From Nocardia nova NBRC 15556 (GTDB lineage Bacteria > Actinomycetota > Actinomycetes > Mycobacteriales > Mycobacteriaceae), in NCBI RefSeq assembly GCF_001613005.1, contig NZ_BDBN01000010.1:1-64000 (forward strand): DNA of 64,000 bases. The letters run 5' to 3'. Shown in pieces: positions 16,337 to 24,807 of this stretch. The notes beneath the pieces were generated by a model. It made no database searches. It saw only the letters and a list, made by a program, of their open reading frames with translations, and was not told where the DNA came from. Each line of letters begins with the position of its first letter. Position 1 is the first letter of the stretch. Position numbers and translations under genes: made by a program.

Positions 16337-16969
16337 CTATGCGGGCTTGACGCCGGTCAGCACACCTGTCGACGGTTGCACCGTCCGATACTCCAAGTCC
16401 TGAAATCCCGCTTGCTCCAAGGGATTCCGATACCGCCGGATATCGATCTCGGTGGGATCCATATGCCTGCTGAGCAGCTTCGTCAGCCGCCCGTGCACAC
16501 CCACGGGCGCCATATCGGCCAGGAGAACCCGTCCACCCGGCCGTAGTACCCGCCACATCTGCGACAAGGCGTTCCCACGATCCGCCTCGGGAATGTGATG
16601 CATCCCGAACGTGCAGGTGACGACGTCGAACGAAGCGTCCGGCAGCGGCAGCGACTGGGCCACGCCGTACTCGAAGCGGCAGTTCGTCCGGTTGCCGGAC
16701 CGGGCGGTGGCGTACTCGACCATCTCGCGGGCGGCATCGATACCGACGACTTCACCGCGGGGTCCGACCCGGTCGGCCAGCGCGAACACCAATGTGCCCG
16801 GGCCGCTGGCGATATCGAGGGCGCGTCCGCCGGGTTCCGCGCCACTGGCGGCGGCGAGGGCGGCCGCGTGTCGTCGGCGTCTGCCGCCGAAGAAGACGGT
16901 GGTGAACGCGCTGTAGCCGCGCGGGTTGGTGATCAAAATGCCCTGGGGGTCTTGTTCGATTCGGAACAT
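16337..16969 (-). CDS. Class I SAM-dependent methyltransferase (UbiE-like)
   Basis: A 210-residue protein if it starts at the ATG at 16969 (MFRIEQDPQGILITNPRGYS); an ATG at 17017 is possible but abuts the operator. Motif I is ALDIASGPGTLVFALADRVG, motif II GEVVGIDAAREMVEYA, then DVVTCTFGMHHIPE and LRPGGRVLLADMAP. These define a Methyltransf_11/25 enzyme; the acceptor is unknown. It is divergent from a TetR gene with a dyad between them, so it is probably the target of that repressor. Confidence 0.82.
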   Translation of the reverse strand: MFRIEQDPQGILITNPRGYSAFTTVFFGGRRRRHAAALAAASGAEPGGRALDIASGPGTLVFALADRVGPRGEVVGIDAAREMVEYATARSGNRTNCRFEYGVAQSLPLPDASFDVVTCTFGMHHIPEADRGNALSQMWRVLRPGGRVLLADMAPVGVHGRLTKLLSRHMDPTEIDIRRYRNPLEQAGFQDLEYRTVQPSTGVLTGVKPA

Positions 16970-17018
16970 GTGTTCATGATCTGGTGAAGCGGCTGCTCCC
17001 ACCAGAGGCAAAAGCATC

Positions 17019-17033
17019 GAAACCGTTCGTTTC
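17019..17033. promoter_or_regulatory. Candidate TetR operator between methyltransferase and tetR
   Basis: A perfect inverted repeat GAAAC-CGTTC-GTTTC lies between the divergent methyltransferase and TetR genes. Location and size suit a TetR dimer controlling both directions. Confidence 0.4.
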
Positions 17034-17051
17034 CGCACACCCGGAGGCACA

Positions 17052-17540
17052 GTGTCCGATAACGACCGCCGCGTCCGGCGTACCCGCAGCACGCTGCATC
17101 GCGCCCTGATCGAGCTAATGATCGAACGCCCCTACGACCGGATCACCGTGCAGGACATCCTCGACCGCGCCGATGTCGGCCGTTCGACGTTCTACGCCCA
17201 CTTCCGCAGCAAGGACGACCTGCTCGTGGTCAGTGGAACCGAATTCCTGCGTGCGGCGCTCGCCCGCCGCTCGGGTGACCCGATCCGAACCATCATCGAA
17301 CTGGCCGAGGGGCATCGCGAGGTCTACCGGGCGCTGCTCGGCCCGAAGAGCACCATGGTCGTCGTGCGTGGCACCCAGCAGATGTTCGCCGAGATCCTGG
17401 CCGGCCAGGGCAGCGCGGAGCCCGAGACCACATTCCTGTCGTGGGGGCTGGTCGGGTTGCTGCCCGCCGTAGCCGAAGGCCGCACCACCCCTCGGGCGGC
17501 CTACGAGGTCATCCGGCGGGTCAGCGACCCGCCGTCGTGA
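17052..17540 (+). CDS. TetR-family regulator
   Basis: A 162-residue regulator with a GTG start at 17052 and GGAGG four bases before it. The helix-turn-helix is complete (ITVQDILDRADVGRSTFYAH, then FRSKDDLL). The C-terminal ligand domain is short, giving a total below the usual 190-220 residues. The end overlaps the convergent DUF2207 gene by 20 bp. It probably represses the divergent methyltransferase gene. Confidence 0.85.
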   Translation: MSDNDRRVRRTRSTLHRALIELMIERPYDRITVQDILDRADVGRSTFYAHFRSKDDLLVVSGTEFLRAALARRSGDPIRTIIELAEGHREVYRALLGPKSTMVVVRGTQQMFAEILAGQGSAEPETTFLSWGLVGLLPAVAEGRTTPRAAYEVIRRVSDPPS

Positions 17541-19140
17541 AAAGCCCCTCCAATGCGGTGATGAAATACGGGAAATGCCCGGCGAACCGGTGCAGATTCC
17601 GGTCGCGATCGAAGCCGCCGAACCAGTAGAGCCCGGCCTGACGATCGGCCCCGGGATCCACATCGCGGAAGGTGCGGATCCAGTTGTCGGCCCGGCCACC
17701 GATGATCGTGAACGGTAGCGCCCGCGAGAACAGCAGTTCGCGATCGGCCGGCGGGATCTGATCGGGCCGTTGCGCGTCCAGACCGTTCTGCAGAGCTTTC
17801 ACCTGTGTGGCGAGCGCGCGGCCCGCGGCGGTCCGCGCCGGCAGATACCGGCCGAGTAGCAGCATGGCCGCGCCGCCGAGCGCGATGGCCACGCCGACCA
17901 GCGCATATCCGCCGGCGACGGCGAGGCCGACGGTGGCCCCCACCCCGATCACCAGCAGCGCGACGCCGATCCAGAAGGCGAGTCCCCGCCGATCGTGATC
18001 GATCAGCGTGCCACGTTCGAGCGCGTCGCGGCGCAGCGCGGAGCGTACGGGCTCGGCGGCGACGCGACCCGGCGCCCGCAGTTCCGACAACAGAACCGAG
18101 TCGGCGCCCTCGGGCAGCAGGGTCGTATAGACGTGCTTTTCGTAGCTGCGCAGTTGATCGTCGACGGGATTCACCCGGGTGATGCGCCAGTCCGAATCGC
18201 TCACCGGCGCGATCCACAGATAGCGCCGCACCGCCAGATCCACCACGGTGGCGGCGATATCGGCGGCATCGGCGGAGCCGTCGAGCAACAGTCCCGCCTC
18301 ACCGGGCAAAATGCCGTCGGGAGAGACGAATTCGCTGTGGTTTCCGTTGCGCTGCACCGGATCCAGAGTTCCGGTGGCGGTCAGGGCCGCGGCGTCCTGG
18401 CGGCGAGCCCAGGCCAGATAGGCGCCGAAGGCGGCCAGCGCCGCCAGCAGGACACCGAAGGCGATCAGCACCGGTGCGGTGACGGCGAAGGCGCCCGTCC
18501 CGCGGCCGCCGCGAATATCGGCGTTGGCCTTCACCGTGCCGGGCGGTACCTGCAGGGTCACATCGAGAATGTCGCCCTTGTGCAGATTCTCCTCGTGCAT
18601 GGTGAGCACGCCGTCCGGTTCGACGCGGGCGTCGTTGCATTTGCGGGTGCTACCCACCGAGCCGACCGTGCAGTCGGCGATCCCCATCCGGTAACTCGGG
18701 CTGATCACCGAACCGTCGAACGAGGCGACATCGGTGTTGAGGGCCCCCGTCCAATGGAACAGTTGCGTACCCGGCGCATCGCTGACCGTGCCGTGCACGG
18801 TGTACTTGAACGACGACTCCCCCGGCGGCGCGTCCACGCTGAACACATCGCCCGCCACCTTCGCCGAACCCGGTCCGGTACTGGAGATGTCGGTCACACC
18901 GAAACGGCGTTCACTCCCGTCGTCGCGTCCCACCCGCAACGGCAACGCCATGTGGAACTGACCACCCGGCGGTACCTTCACGGTTTCCGCCACCTCGAGC
19001 AGACCGGCCTCGCTGAGTTTGACATCCGCGATGATCGACACACCCGCGGGCTCCTGTGCCCGCGCGGCCGGTGCTGCGGCGAACAGCCCGGCCGCTATCA
19101 ACAACAGAGCGCCGAACGCGCCCCCCCGAAAGATCAGCAT
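17521..19140 (-). CDS. DUF2207 membrane protein with signal peptide
   Basis: A 539-residue protein from the ATG at 19140 (MLIFRGGAFGALLLIAAGLF, signal peptide ending ARA near 28). An extracytoplasmic beta-rich domain follows (about 30-235, with two cysteines around DCTVGSVGSTRKC), then a membrane segment (TAPVLIAFGVLLAALAAFGA), a cytoplasmic region (DGSADAADIAATVVDLAVRR) and two more membrane segments near 415-460. This matches the DUF2207 family (YciQ type), whose function is not established. It is convergent with tetR and divergent from the metallopeptidase pair. Confidence 0.8.
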   Translation of the reverse strand: MLIFRGGAFGALLLIAAGLFAAAPAARAQEPAGVSIIADVKLSEAGLLEVAETVKVPPGGQFHMALPLRVGRDDGSERRFGVTDISSTGPGSAKVAGDVFSVDAPPGESSFKYTVHGTVSDAPGTQLFHWTGALNTDVASFDGSVISPSYRMGIADCTVGSVGSTRKCNDARVEPDGVLTMHEENLHKGDILDVTLQVPPGTVKANADIRGGRGTGAFAVTAPVLIAFGVLLAALAAFGAYLAWARRQDAAALTATGTLDPVQRNGNHSEFVSPDGILPGEAGLLLDGSADAADIAATVVDLAVRRYLWIAPVSDSDWRITRVNPVDDQLRSYEKHVYTTLLPEGADSVLLSELRAPGRVAAEPVRSALRRDALERGTLIDHDRRGLAFWIGVALLVIGVGATVGLAVAGGYALVGVAIALGGAAMLLLGRYLPARTAAGRALATQVKALQNGLDAQRPDQIPPADRELLFSRALPFTIIGGRADNWIRTFRDVDPGADRQAGLYWFGGFDRDRNLHRFAGHFPYFITALEGLFTTAGR

Positions 19141-19275
19141 GGGGCAGTAGCTTAGCGGTGGGCCATTGTGCGAGCAGGCGTCGCGAATCCGGCGGCTTGC
19201 TATTCTGCGTCGGCGGCTGTCGCCGGAGAGTGGTGGCTGTCGCCGGATGAGGAACGGACAAGGGGGAGTGGGGGA

Positions 19276-20475
19276 GTGAGTCGACCACCCTACGGGCACG
19301 GCCCGAATCCGCGGGGCGGACGGCCGGTTCCACCCCATGCTCCGGGCGGCCGGCAGCGTCCGGGACCGCCGCCGGGGTACGGCCACACGGCACCGCCCGG
19401 ATATCCGCCGCCCGGCTATGCAGGTTACGCACCGCCCGCCGGGCCTCCGCCGTACCCCGCCGCTCCGGGTTACGGCGGACATCCCGGATACGCTGCGGGA
19501 CAAGGTTATCGACCGTCCGCGCCGCCCGGACATCGTCCACCCGTGCCACCGCCGCGGCCGTACGGTCCGGCCGGTCCGCGCTCCGCTCCTCCGCGCAAGC
19601 GAGGTGGCGGGGGCTTCGGCGCGGTCGTCGTCGTGGTGCTGCTGATCGTCACCTCGGGCCTCATCCGCTTCGCCGTGCGGACCGGATTCGACGCTGCCTC
19701 ACATACGGGAGAACACGGCAACTACAGCTACAACCCGCCGCCCGGAAAGGATTCCGCGGGCGTCCCCGAGACCGGCGCCAATCCGCTCCTGGCCGATCCC
19801 GGTTCGCCGCTGAATCCGGCGCGCTGTCCGTACACCCCGTGGAGCACGCAGGTCGACGCCGCGCGCGCGTTCTTCGACAGCGCCGCAGCCTGTCTGGCCG
19901 ACGCCTGGAAGCCGGTGCTGGAGCAGGCGAAGTTGAGTTTCACCCCGCCGAAACTCGTTGTCACCGCGAGCACTTCGGGCATCACCACGCCGTGCAGTGG
20001 ATCGAGCAGCAATTTCGCGGCCTTCTACTGCGGTGCGGATCAGACCATCTACATGCCGATCAGTCAGCTGCAGACGGATATGTTCCACGATCACTGGGAG
20101 ATCTACCTCTCGGTCTTCGCCCACGAATACGGTCACCACATCCAGGCGCTGTCCGGGATTCTCGGCGCGGCCAACAAACAACGCCGCCAGACCGGCCTCT
20201 ACAGCGACGAGGGGCTCGACCTCTCCCGGCGAATCGAATTGCAGGCCAACTGTTTCGACGGCATGTACTTCGCGTCCTCGGCAGGCGGGAAGTCGCTGAC
20301 GCCGGTGCAGGCGCAGTCCGCGCGCAAGGATGCCTACGGCCGGGGTGACAGCGCCGGCGATATGCGCAGCCACGGCACCGCGGAACACGCCGGCGACTGG
20401 TGGAGCACCGGATTCGACAAGAACGCGACCGCGCCCTGCAACACCTTCATCGCGCCGTCCGGACAGGTGAGCTGA
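19276..20475 (+). CDS. Neutral zinc metallopeptidase (YpfJ family), first of a tandem pair
   Basis: A 399-residue protein from the GTG at 19276 after GGGGGAG. Residues 1-110 are a Pro/Gly/Tyr-rich cytoplasmic tail, followed by one membrane segment (GGFGAVVVVVLLIVTSGLIR). The outside part holds the zinc motif HEYGHH in VFAHEYGHHIQALSG and the third-ligand region ELQANCFDGMYFAS. Cysteines in ARCPYTPW, AACLADAW and TTPCSGSS suggest disulfides. This is the PF04228 family; substrates are unknown. Only 6 bp separate it from a paralogue. Confidence 0.85.
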   Translation: MSRPPYGHGPNPRGGRPVPPHAPGGRQRPGPPPGYGHTAPPGYPPPGYAGYAPPAGPPPYPAAPGYGGHPGYAAGQGYRPSAPPGHRPPVPPPRPYGPAGPRSAPPRKRGGGGFGAVVVVVLLIVTSGLIRFAVRTGFDAASHTGEHGNYSYNPPPGKDSAGVPETGANPLLADPGSPLNPARCPYTPWSTQVDAARAFFDSAAACLADAWKPVLEQAKLSFTPPKLVVTASTSGITTPCSGSSSNFAAFYCGADQTIYMPISQLQTDMFHDHWEIYLSVFAHEYGHHIQALSGILGAANKQRRQTGLYSDEGLDLSRRIELQANCFDGMYFASSAGGKSLTPVQAQSARKDAYGRGDSAGDMRSHGTAEHAGDWWSTGFDKNATAPCNTFIAPSGQVS

Positions 20476-20481
20476 TCCGCC

Positions 20482-21738
20482 ATGCCGCAACCGCCGAGAT
20501 ACCCACCGCCGCACGGTGTTCCGCCGCACGGGCGCCCGCCTTACGGCCCGCCCGGGTACGGACCACCACCCGGATACGGCCCGCCGCCGGGGTATCCGCC
20601 GCCCGGTCCGCGACCACCGTACGGTGCGCCGCTGCCGCCGCCGGGTGCGTATCCGGTCGGTCCGTACGGCGGTCCGCCGTTGCCGCCGCCCGGCTATTAC
20701 GGCCGTCCCTATCCGCCGCCGAGGTCCGGTGGCGGCGCGGTCGGTGCGGTCTTCGCCGTGCTGTTCGTCTTCGTGGTGGTCGGCGGCTTGGTCGCGTTCG
20801 CGACCATGGGAGGTCGTGACAATTCGTCGGCGTCGTCGTATTCGACGTCGGCGCCGAGTTTCACGTATACGACGCCGACGTGGGCCACGAGCACGAGCGA
20901 CCCGACCGCGTCCAGTTCCGAGGTCACCACCTACTCCACCTCGGCTCGCGCCACCACCACCCGGGCCGCGACGCGAACCACGCGTGCCGCGCCGACGTCG
21001 ACGAAACCGGCCGGACCGCAACCGGTTGTCGCCACCGCGAACAATCCGCTGTTCGGCGATCACGACTCCGGCCTGATCAATATCGAATGCGGTTATCCGC
21101 GTTGGGGTTCGAGTGTCGCGGCCGCCACCGCCTTCTTCAACGCCGAGAAGGACTGCCTGGACCGGATGTGGCAGCCGGTCCTGCAGGCGGCGAACCTGCC
21201 GTTCTCGAGTCCGACGGTCAGCGTGCCCGCGCGCGGTGTGGACGCCGTCTCGCCCTGCACCAGTTCGGGCGGCAATTACGCGGCGTTCTACTGCTCGACC
21301 AACAACACGATCTATATGCCGCTCGATCACCTGCAGGTCGAACAATTCGGCGACCAGGCCGAGATTTACGCCTCGGTGTTCGCACACGAGTACGGACATC
21401 ACGTACAAGGGATCTCCGGCATCTCCGACAAGGAGAACAAGGATCGCTACGACGCGGGGGTGCGGTCCGCGGTCGGATTGGAGTTGTCGCGTCGCCTGGA
21501 GCTGGAAGCGCAGTGCTTCGGCGGAATGTGGGTAGGCTCATCGCAATTCGTCGGCTCGCTCACCACCGATCAGGTCGGAAGGATTCGTCAGACCAACTAT
21601 CGTCGCGGCGACCGAGCGGGCGATATGCGCGATCACGGCACGCCCGACCACTACGGGGCGTGGTACGACCAGGGACACGACAACAACCGCACCTGGATGT
21701 GCAACACCTGGAACTCGCCGTCGGATTCGGTGTCGTGA
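20482..21738 (+). CDS. Neutral zinc metallopeptidase (YpfJ family), second of a tandem pair
   Basis: A 418-residue paralogue of the preceding gene with the same plan: a proline-rich tail (PPGYGPPPGYGPPPGYPPPG), one membrane segment (AVGAVFAVLFVFVVVGGLVA), a Ser/Thr-rich stalk of about 70 residues, then a peptidase domain with HEYGHH in VFAHEYGHHVQGISG and ELEAQCFGGMWVGS. The longer stalk is the chief difference from its neighbour. The ATG lies 6 bp after the previous stop, so both are one operon that arose by local duplication. Confidence 0.87.
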   Translation: MPQPPRYPPPHGVPPHGRPPYGPPGYGPPPGYGPPPGYPPPGPRPPYGAPLPPPGAYPVGPYGGPPLPPPGYYGRPYPPPRSGGGAVGAVFAVLFVFVVVGGLVAFATMGGRDNSSASSYSTSAPSFTYTTPTWATSTSDPTASSSEVTTYSTSARATTTRAATRTTRAAPTSTKPAGPQPVVATANNPLFGDHDSGLINIECGYPRWGSSVAAATAFFNAEKDCLDRMWQPVLQAANLPFSSPTVSVPARGVDAVSPCTSSGGNYAAFYCSTNNTIYMPLDHLQVEQFGDQAEIYASVFAHEYGHHVQGISGISDKENKDRYDAGVRSAVGLELSRRLELEAQCFGGMWVGSSQFVGSLTTDQVGRIRQTNYRRGDRAGDMRDHGTPDHYGAWYDQGHDNNRTWMCNTWNSPSDSVS

Positions 21739-21773
21739 CCGGCGGCCGAATCCGGTCGGCGTGAGCGGTCGGC

Positions 21774-22460
21774 CTATCCCTGCTCCCGCAACTGCGCCAA
21801 CCACCGCGCACCCTCGTCGGGATCCGGCGTTTCCCCGCCGATGACGTCCAGGACCGCATGCCCGAGGCAGGCCGCCGCCATGACCCGGTCGGCGACGGCT
21901 TCGGCGTCGCCCCACGGCAGATGGGGTTTGGCGATGAGCAGCGACGCGATGCCGTGGGCGGCGGCCCAGAGTTCGAGCACCAGCGGCATCGGGTCGCCGG
22001 GCGCGATCACGCCGGAGTCCATCGCCTCCTGTACCGTCTGCGAAAACCGTTGGAACGCACCACTACCCAGCACCACGTCCACCGCGGAGGGGCCTTCGCC
22101 GGGTGAGGCGGCGGTGGCGACTCGGTATTGACCGGGATGCTGCAAGGCGAAGCGCACATAGGCCAGGCCCTGCTGACGCATCCGGGACATGGGCGAGACG
22201 GTCGGGTCGCTCGCGGCGCCGATGGCCGCGTCGAGATCTTCGAACACCTCCGCCACCGCGGCATCGATGAGGTCGTCCTTGTCGGCGAAGTGGCGGTAGA
22301 TCGACGGTGCGGTGACGCCCACCGACTTGCCGACCTCACGGATCGACACCGAATCGGCATTGCCGGTGCGAGCCAGCAACTCTCGTGTCGCGGCGAGGAT
22401 TTCGGCGCGCAGCTCGGTACCGGAGCCGCGGGCGGAACGGGGACGGCTCGAACGTGTCAC
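21774..22460 (-). CDS. TetR-family repressor of the MmpL operon
   Basis: A 228-residue regulator whose GTG start overlaps the mmpL stop as GTGA. The helix-turn-helix reads VSIREVGKSVGVTAPSIYRH followed by FADKDDLIDAAV. The C-terminal domain is of the TetR_C_13/WHG kind. Co-transcription with an exporter and the 31-bp dyad at the operon front indicate autoregulated, ligand-induced export. Confidence 0.88.
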   Translation of the reverse strand: MTRSSRPRSARGSGTELRAEILAATRELLARTGNADSVSIREVGKSVGVTAPSIYRHFADKDDLIDAAVAEVFEDLDAAIGAASDPTVSPMSRMRQQGLAYVRFALQHPGQYRVATAASPGEGPSAVDVVLGSGAFQRFSQTVQEAMDSGVIAPGDPMPLVLELWAAAHGIASLLIAKPHLPWGDAEAVADRVMAAACLGHAVLDVIGGETPDPDEGARWLAQLREQG

Positions 22461-24718
22461 GGCCGCCCCGCCGGTTCCGGTTCCGCGGCGCGCTCCGGCG
22501 TCGCGGGCGTGGGATGTTCGGTGAGACCGAACCGCTCGTGCCAGCGTGCCAAGGGGCCTGGGGCCCACCAGTTTCCGCGGCCCATCAGCCGCATCAGCGC
22601 CGGAACCAGCAGCATGCGGATGACGGTGGCGTCGGCCAGCACGGTGATCGTGAGACCGAGACCGAACATCTGCATGAACGACACCTTCGCGGTGATCATG
22701 GCGCCCAGCACGATCGCCATCAGCAGGGCGGCCGCGGTGACGATGCGACCGGTCCGGGCGACACCGATGGCCACCGAACGGTCGTTGTCGGCGGCGGTGC
22801 GGTCGGAAGCCAGCCAGGCCTCGCGGATGCGGGAGAGCAGGAACACCTCGTAGTCCATCGACATCCCGAAGGCCAGGCAGAACATCAGGATCGGCATGGT
22901 GGGCACCAGGAAGCCGGTGGGCGTGAAGCCGAGCAGTCCGGAGAAATGCCCCTCCTGGAAGATCCACACCATCATGCCGAACATCGCGGTCAGCGACAGC
23001 GAGTTGATCACCACGGCCTTCAGCGGGAGCACCACGCTGCCGGTGAACAGGAACAGGACCACGAAGGTCGCCAGTGCGATCAGTGCGATCGCCAGCGGCA
23101 GCCGTTCTCCCAGGGCGTGCAGGGAGTCCATGTTCATCGCCGCGGCACCGCCGAACAGCGCCGGCGAGGGCGCGGGCACATCGCGCAATGCCTGCAGCTG
23201 ATCCTTCGCCTGTTGGGAGTACGGATCGAATGTCGATGTGACGGTGAGATATTGGCCCGAGTCGCCGGCCATCCCCGGCGCGGCACCGCCCATCCGGGCG
23301 CCGGACACGTAGACGCCGCTACTCGACAGCACCGCGTTCACGCCGTCGACCTTCGACAGCGCCGTGGCGTAGCCGCTGATCGCCTGGGGTTCACTCGGCG
23401 CACCCGGCAGCACGATCGTCGTCCCGGTTCCGGAGTTCACGGCGGGGAATTCCGCCCGCAACTCGTCGCCGACCGCGCGGCTGGTCGATCCGGCGGGCAG
23501 CACCCGGTCGTCGGGATAGCCGAATTTCACCCCGAGGAATGGCGCGCCGACCGCGAGCAGCACCGCGATGATCGCGATGGAGACCGGCAACGCCCGCCGC
23601 ATCACCCAGGTGACCGTGCGATACCAGCCGGACTCGTGCTCCGGTCGCGGTGCGGGCTCGGTGCGGCCGAACAGTTTCCGGATCGCCACCCGCAGATTCC
23701 AGGAATTGATCCGGTCCCCGAGCAACACCAGCGCCGCGGGCAGAATCACGATCGAGGCGATCGCCGCGGCCGCCACCACCGCGACCCCGGCATAGGCGAA
23801 CGACTTCAGGAAGTACATGTCGAAGACGCTGAGCACCGCCAGCGCGAGCGCGACCGTCAGCGCGGAGAACAACACCGTGCGTCCCGCGGTCTGCACCGCG
23901 CGCACCGCGGCGGCCTCGTGGCTCGACCCCGCGGCCAATTCCTCGCGGTATCGGCTGACGATGAACAGGCTGTAGTCGATCGCCAAGGCCAGTCCCAGCG
24001 CGGTGGTCATATTCAGCGCGTAGATCGACACATCGGTGAAGAGGGTGAAGCTGCGCAGGATCGCGAGCGTGCACAGAATCGCGAAGATCCCGACCGCCAA
24101 CGGCAGCGAGGCCGCGATCACGCTGCCGAACACCAGGATCAGCACGATCGCGGTGAGCGGGACCGCGATGCCCTCGGCCATCGCCAGATCCTTGGTGACC
24201 TGGTTGTTGACATCGTGGTAGACAGCGGCGATTCCGCCCGACTGCACGGTGACACCCGGCGTGGAAACGGGCAGGGAGCTCGCGATCGCACCGGCGGCGC
24301 GCTGGGCCTTGTCGTCGCCCCCGGTGAGATAGGCCATGACCAACGCGCTCTTACCGTCGGTGCTGCGCAGTGCGGCGGCCAGCTGCGGTGGACTGGTCCA
24401 ATACGAGCGGACGCCGACGGTGTCGGAGCGACTGCCGAGCCGGGCGACGATGTCGGCGCCGGCCGAGCGGGCCGCGGCCGACTCCACGCCCTCGTCGGCG
24501 TGCACCAGCAGCACCAGATTGGGCTGGGCGCCGTTGAACTCGTCGGCCACCAGTTGTGCCGCGCGGGTGGATTCGGCCTTGTCGGAGGTGAATCCGCCGG
24601 CTTGCAGGTGGGCGGTGACCGTGGCGCCGAAGCCGCCGCAGAGCAGCGCCAGGGCGAGAGCGGCGAAGAGCACCCGTTTCGGGTACCGGGTGGCGAGCCG
24701 TGCGATGCGGGTCAGCAT
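22457..24718 (-). CDS. MmpL-type RND transporter
   Basis: A 753-residue inner-membrane transporter from the ATG at 24718 with GAGGAG upstream. It shows the two-fold MMPL layout: membrane segment, extracytoplasmic loop, five or six segments, then the same again. The proton-relay motifs are present in both halves: GLALAIDYSLFIVSRYREEL (about 240) and FGMSMDYEVFLLSRIREAWL (about 625). MmpL proteins export lipids, siderophores or drugs; substrate unknown here. No mmpS partner is adjacent, and the downstream TetR overlaps it. Confidence 0.9.
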   Translation of the reverse strand: MLTRIARLATRYPKRVLFAALALALLCGGFGATVTAHLQAGGFTSDKAESTRAAQLVADEFNGAQPNLVLLVHADEGVESAAARSAGADIVARLGSRSDTVGVRSYWTSPPQLAAALRSTDGKSALVMAYLTGGDDKAQRAAGAIASSLPVSTPGVTVQSGGIAAVYHDVNNQVTKDLAMAEGIAVPLTAIVLILVFGSVIAASLPLAVGIFAILCTLAILRSFTLFTDVSIYALNMTTALGLALAIDYSLFIVSRYREELAAGSSHEAAAVRAVQTAGRTVLFSALTVALALAVLSVFDMYFLKSFAYAGVAVVAAAAIASIVILPAALVLLGDRINSWNLRVAIRKLFGRTEPAPRPEHESGWYRTVTWVMRRALPVSIAIIAVLLAVGAPFLGVKFGYPDDRVLPAGSTSRAVGDELRAEFPAVNSGTGTTIVLPGAPSEPQAISGYATALSKVDGVNAVLSSSGVYVSGARMGGAAPGMAGDSGQYLTVTSTFDPYSQQAKDQLQALRDVPAPSPALFGGAAAMNMDSLHALGERLPLAIALIALATFVVLFLFTGSVVLPLKAVVINSLSLTAMFGMMVWIFQEGHFSGLLGFTPTGFLVPTMPILMFCLAFGMSMDYEVFLLSRIREAWLASDRTAADNDRSVAIGVARTGRIVTAAALLMAIVLGAMITAKVSFMQMFGLGLTITVLADATVIRMLLVPALMRLMGRGNWWAPGPLARWHERFGLTEHPTPATPERAAEPEPAGRP

Positions 24719-24743
24719 GAGTGCTCCTCGGGCGGCCGGCATT

Positions 24744-24774
24744 GGGTAACGGTGTTAGCGTAACGCCGTTACCC
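24744..24774. promoter_or_regulatory. 31-bp operator of the MmpL-TetR operon
   Basis: A near-perfect palindrome: left arm GGGTAACGGTGTTA, centre near CGC, right arm TAACGCCGTTACCC, with only two mismatched pairs. It lies 26 bp before the mmpL start. Length and position fit a site for the co-transcribed TetR protein, possibly binding as two dimers. Confidence 0.75.
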
Positions 24775-24807
24775 TAGCTGGCCGCAAGAGGAGAGCCGGG
24801 ATCGGTG

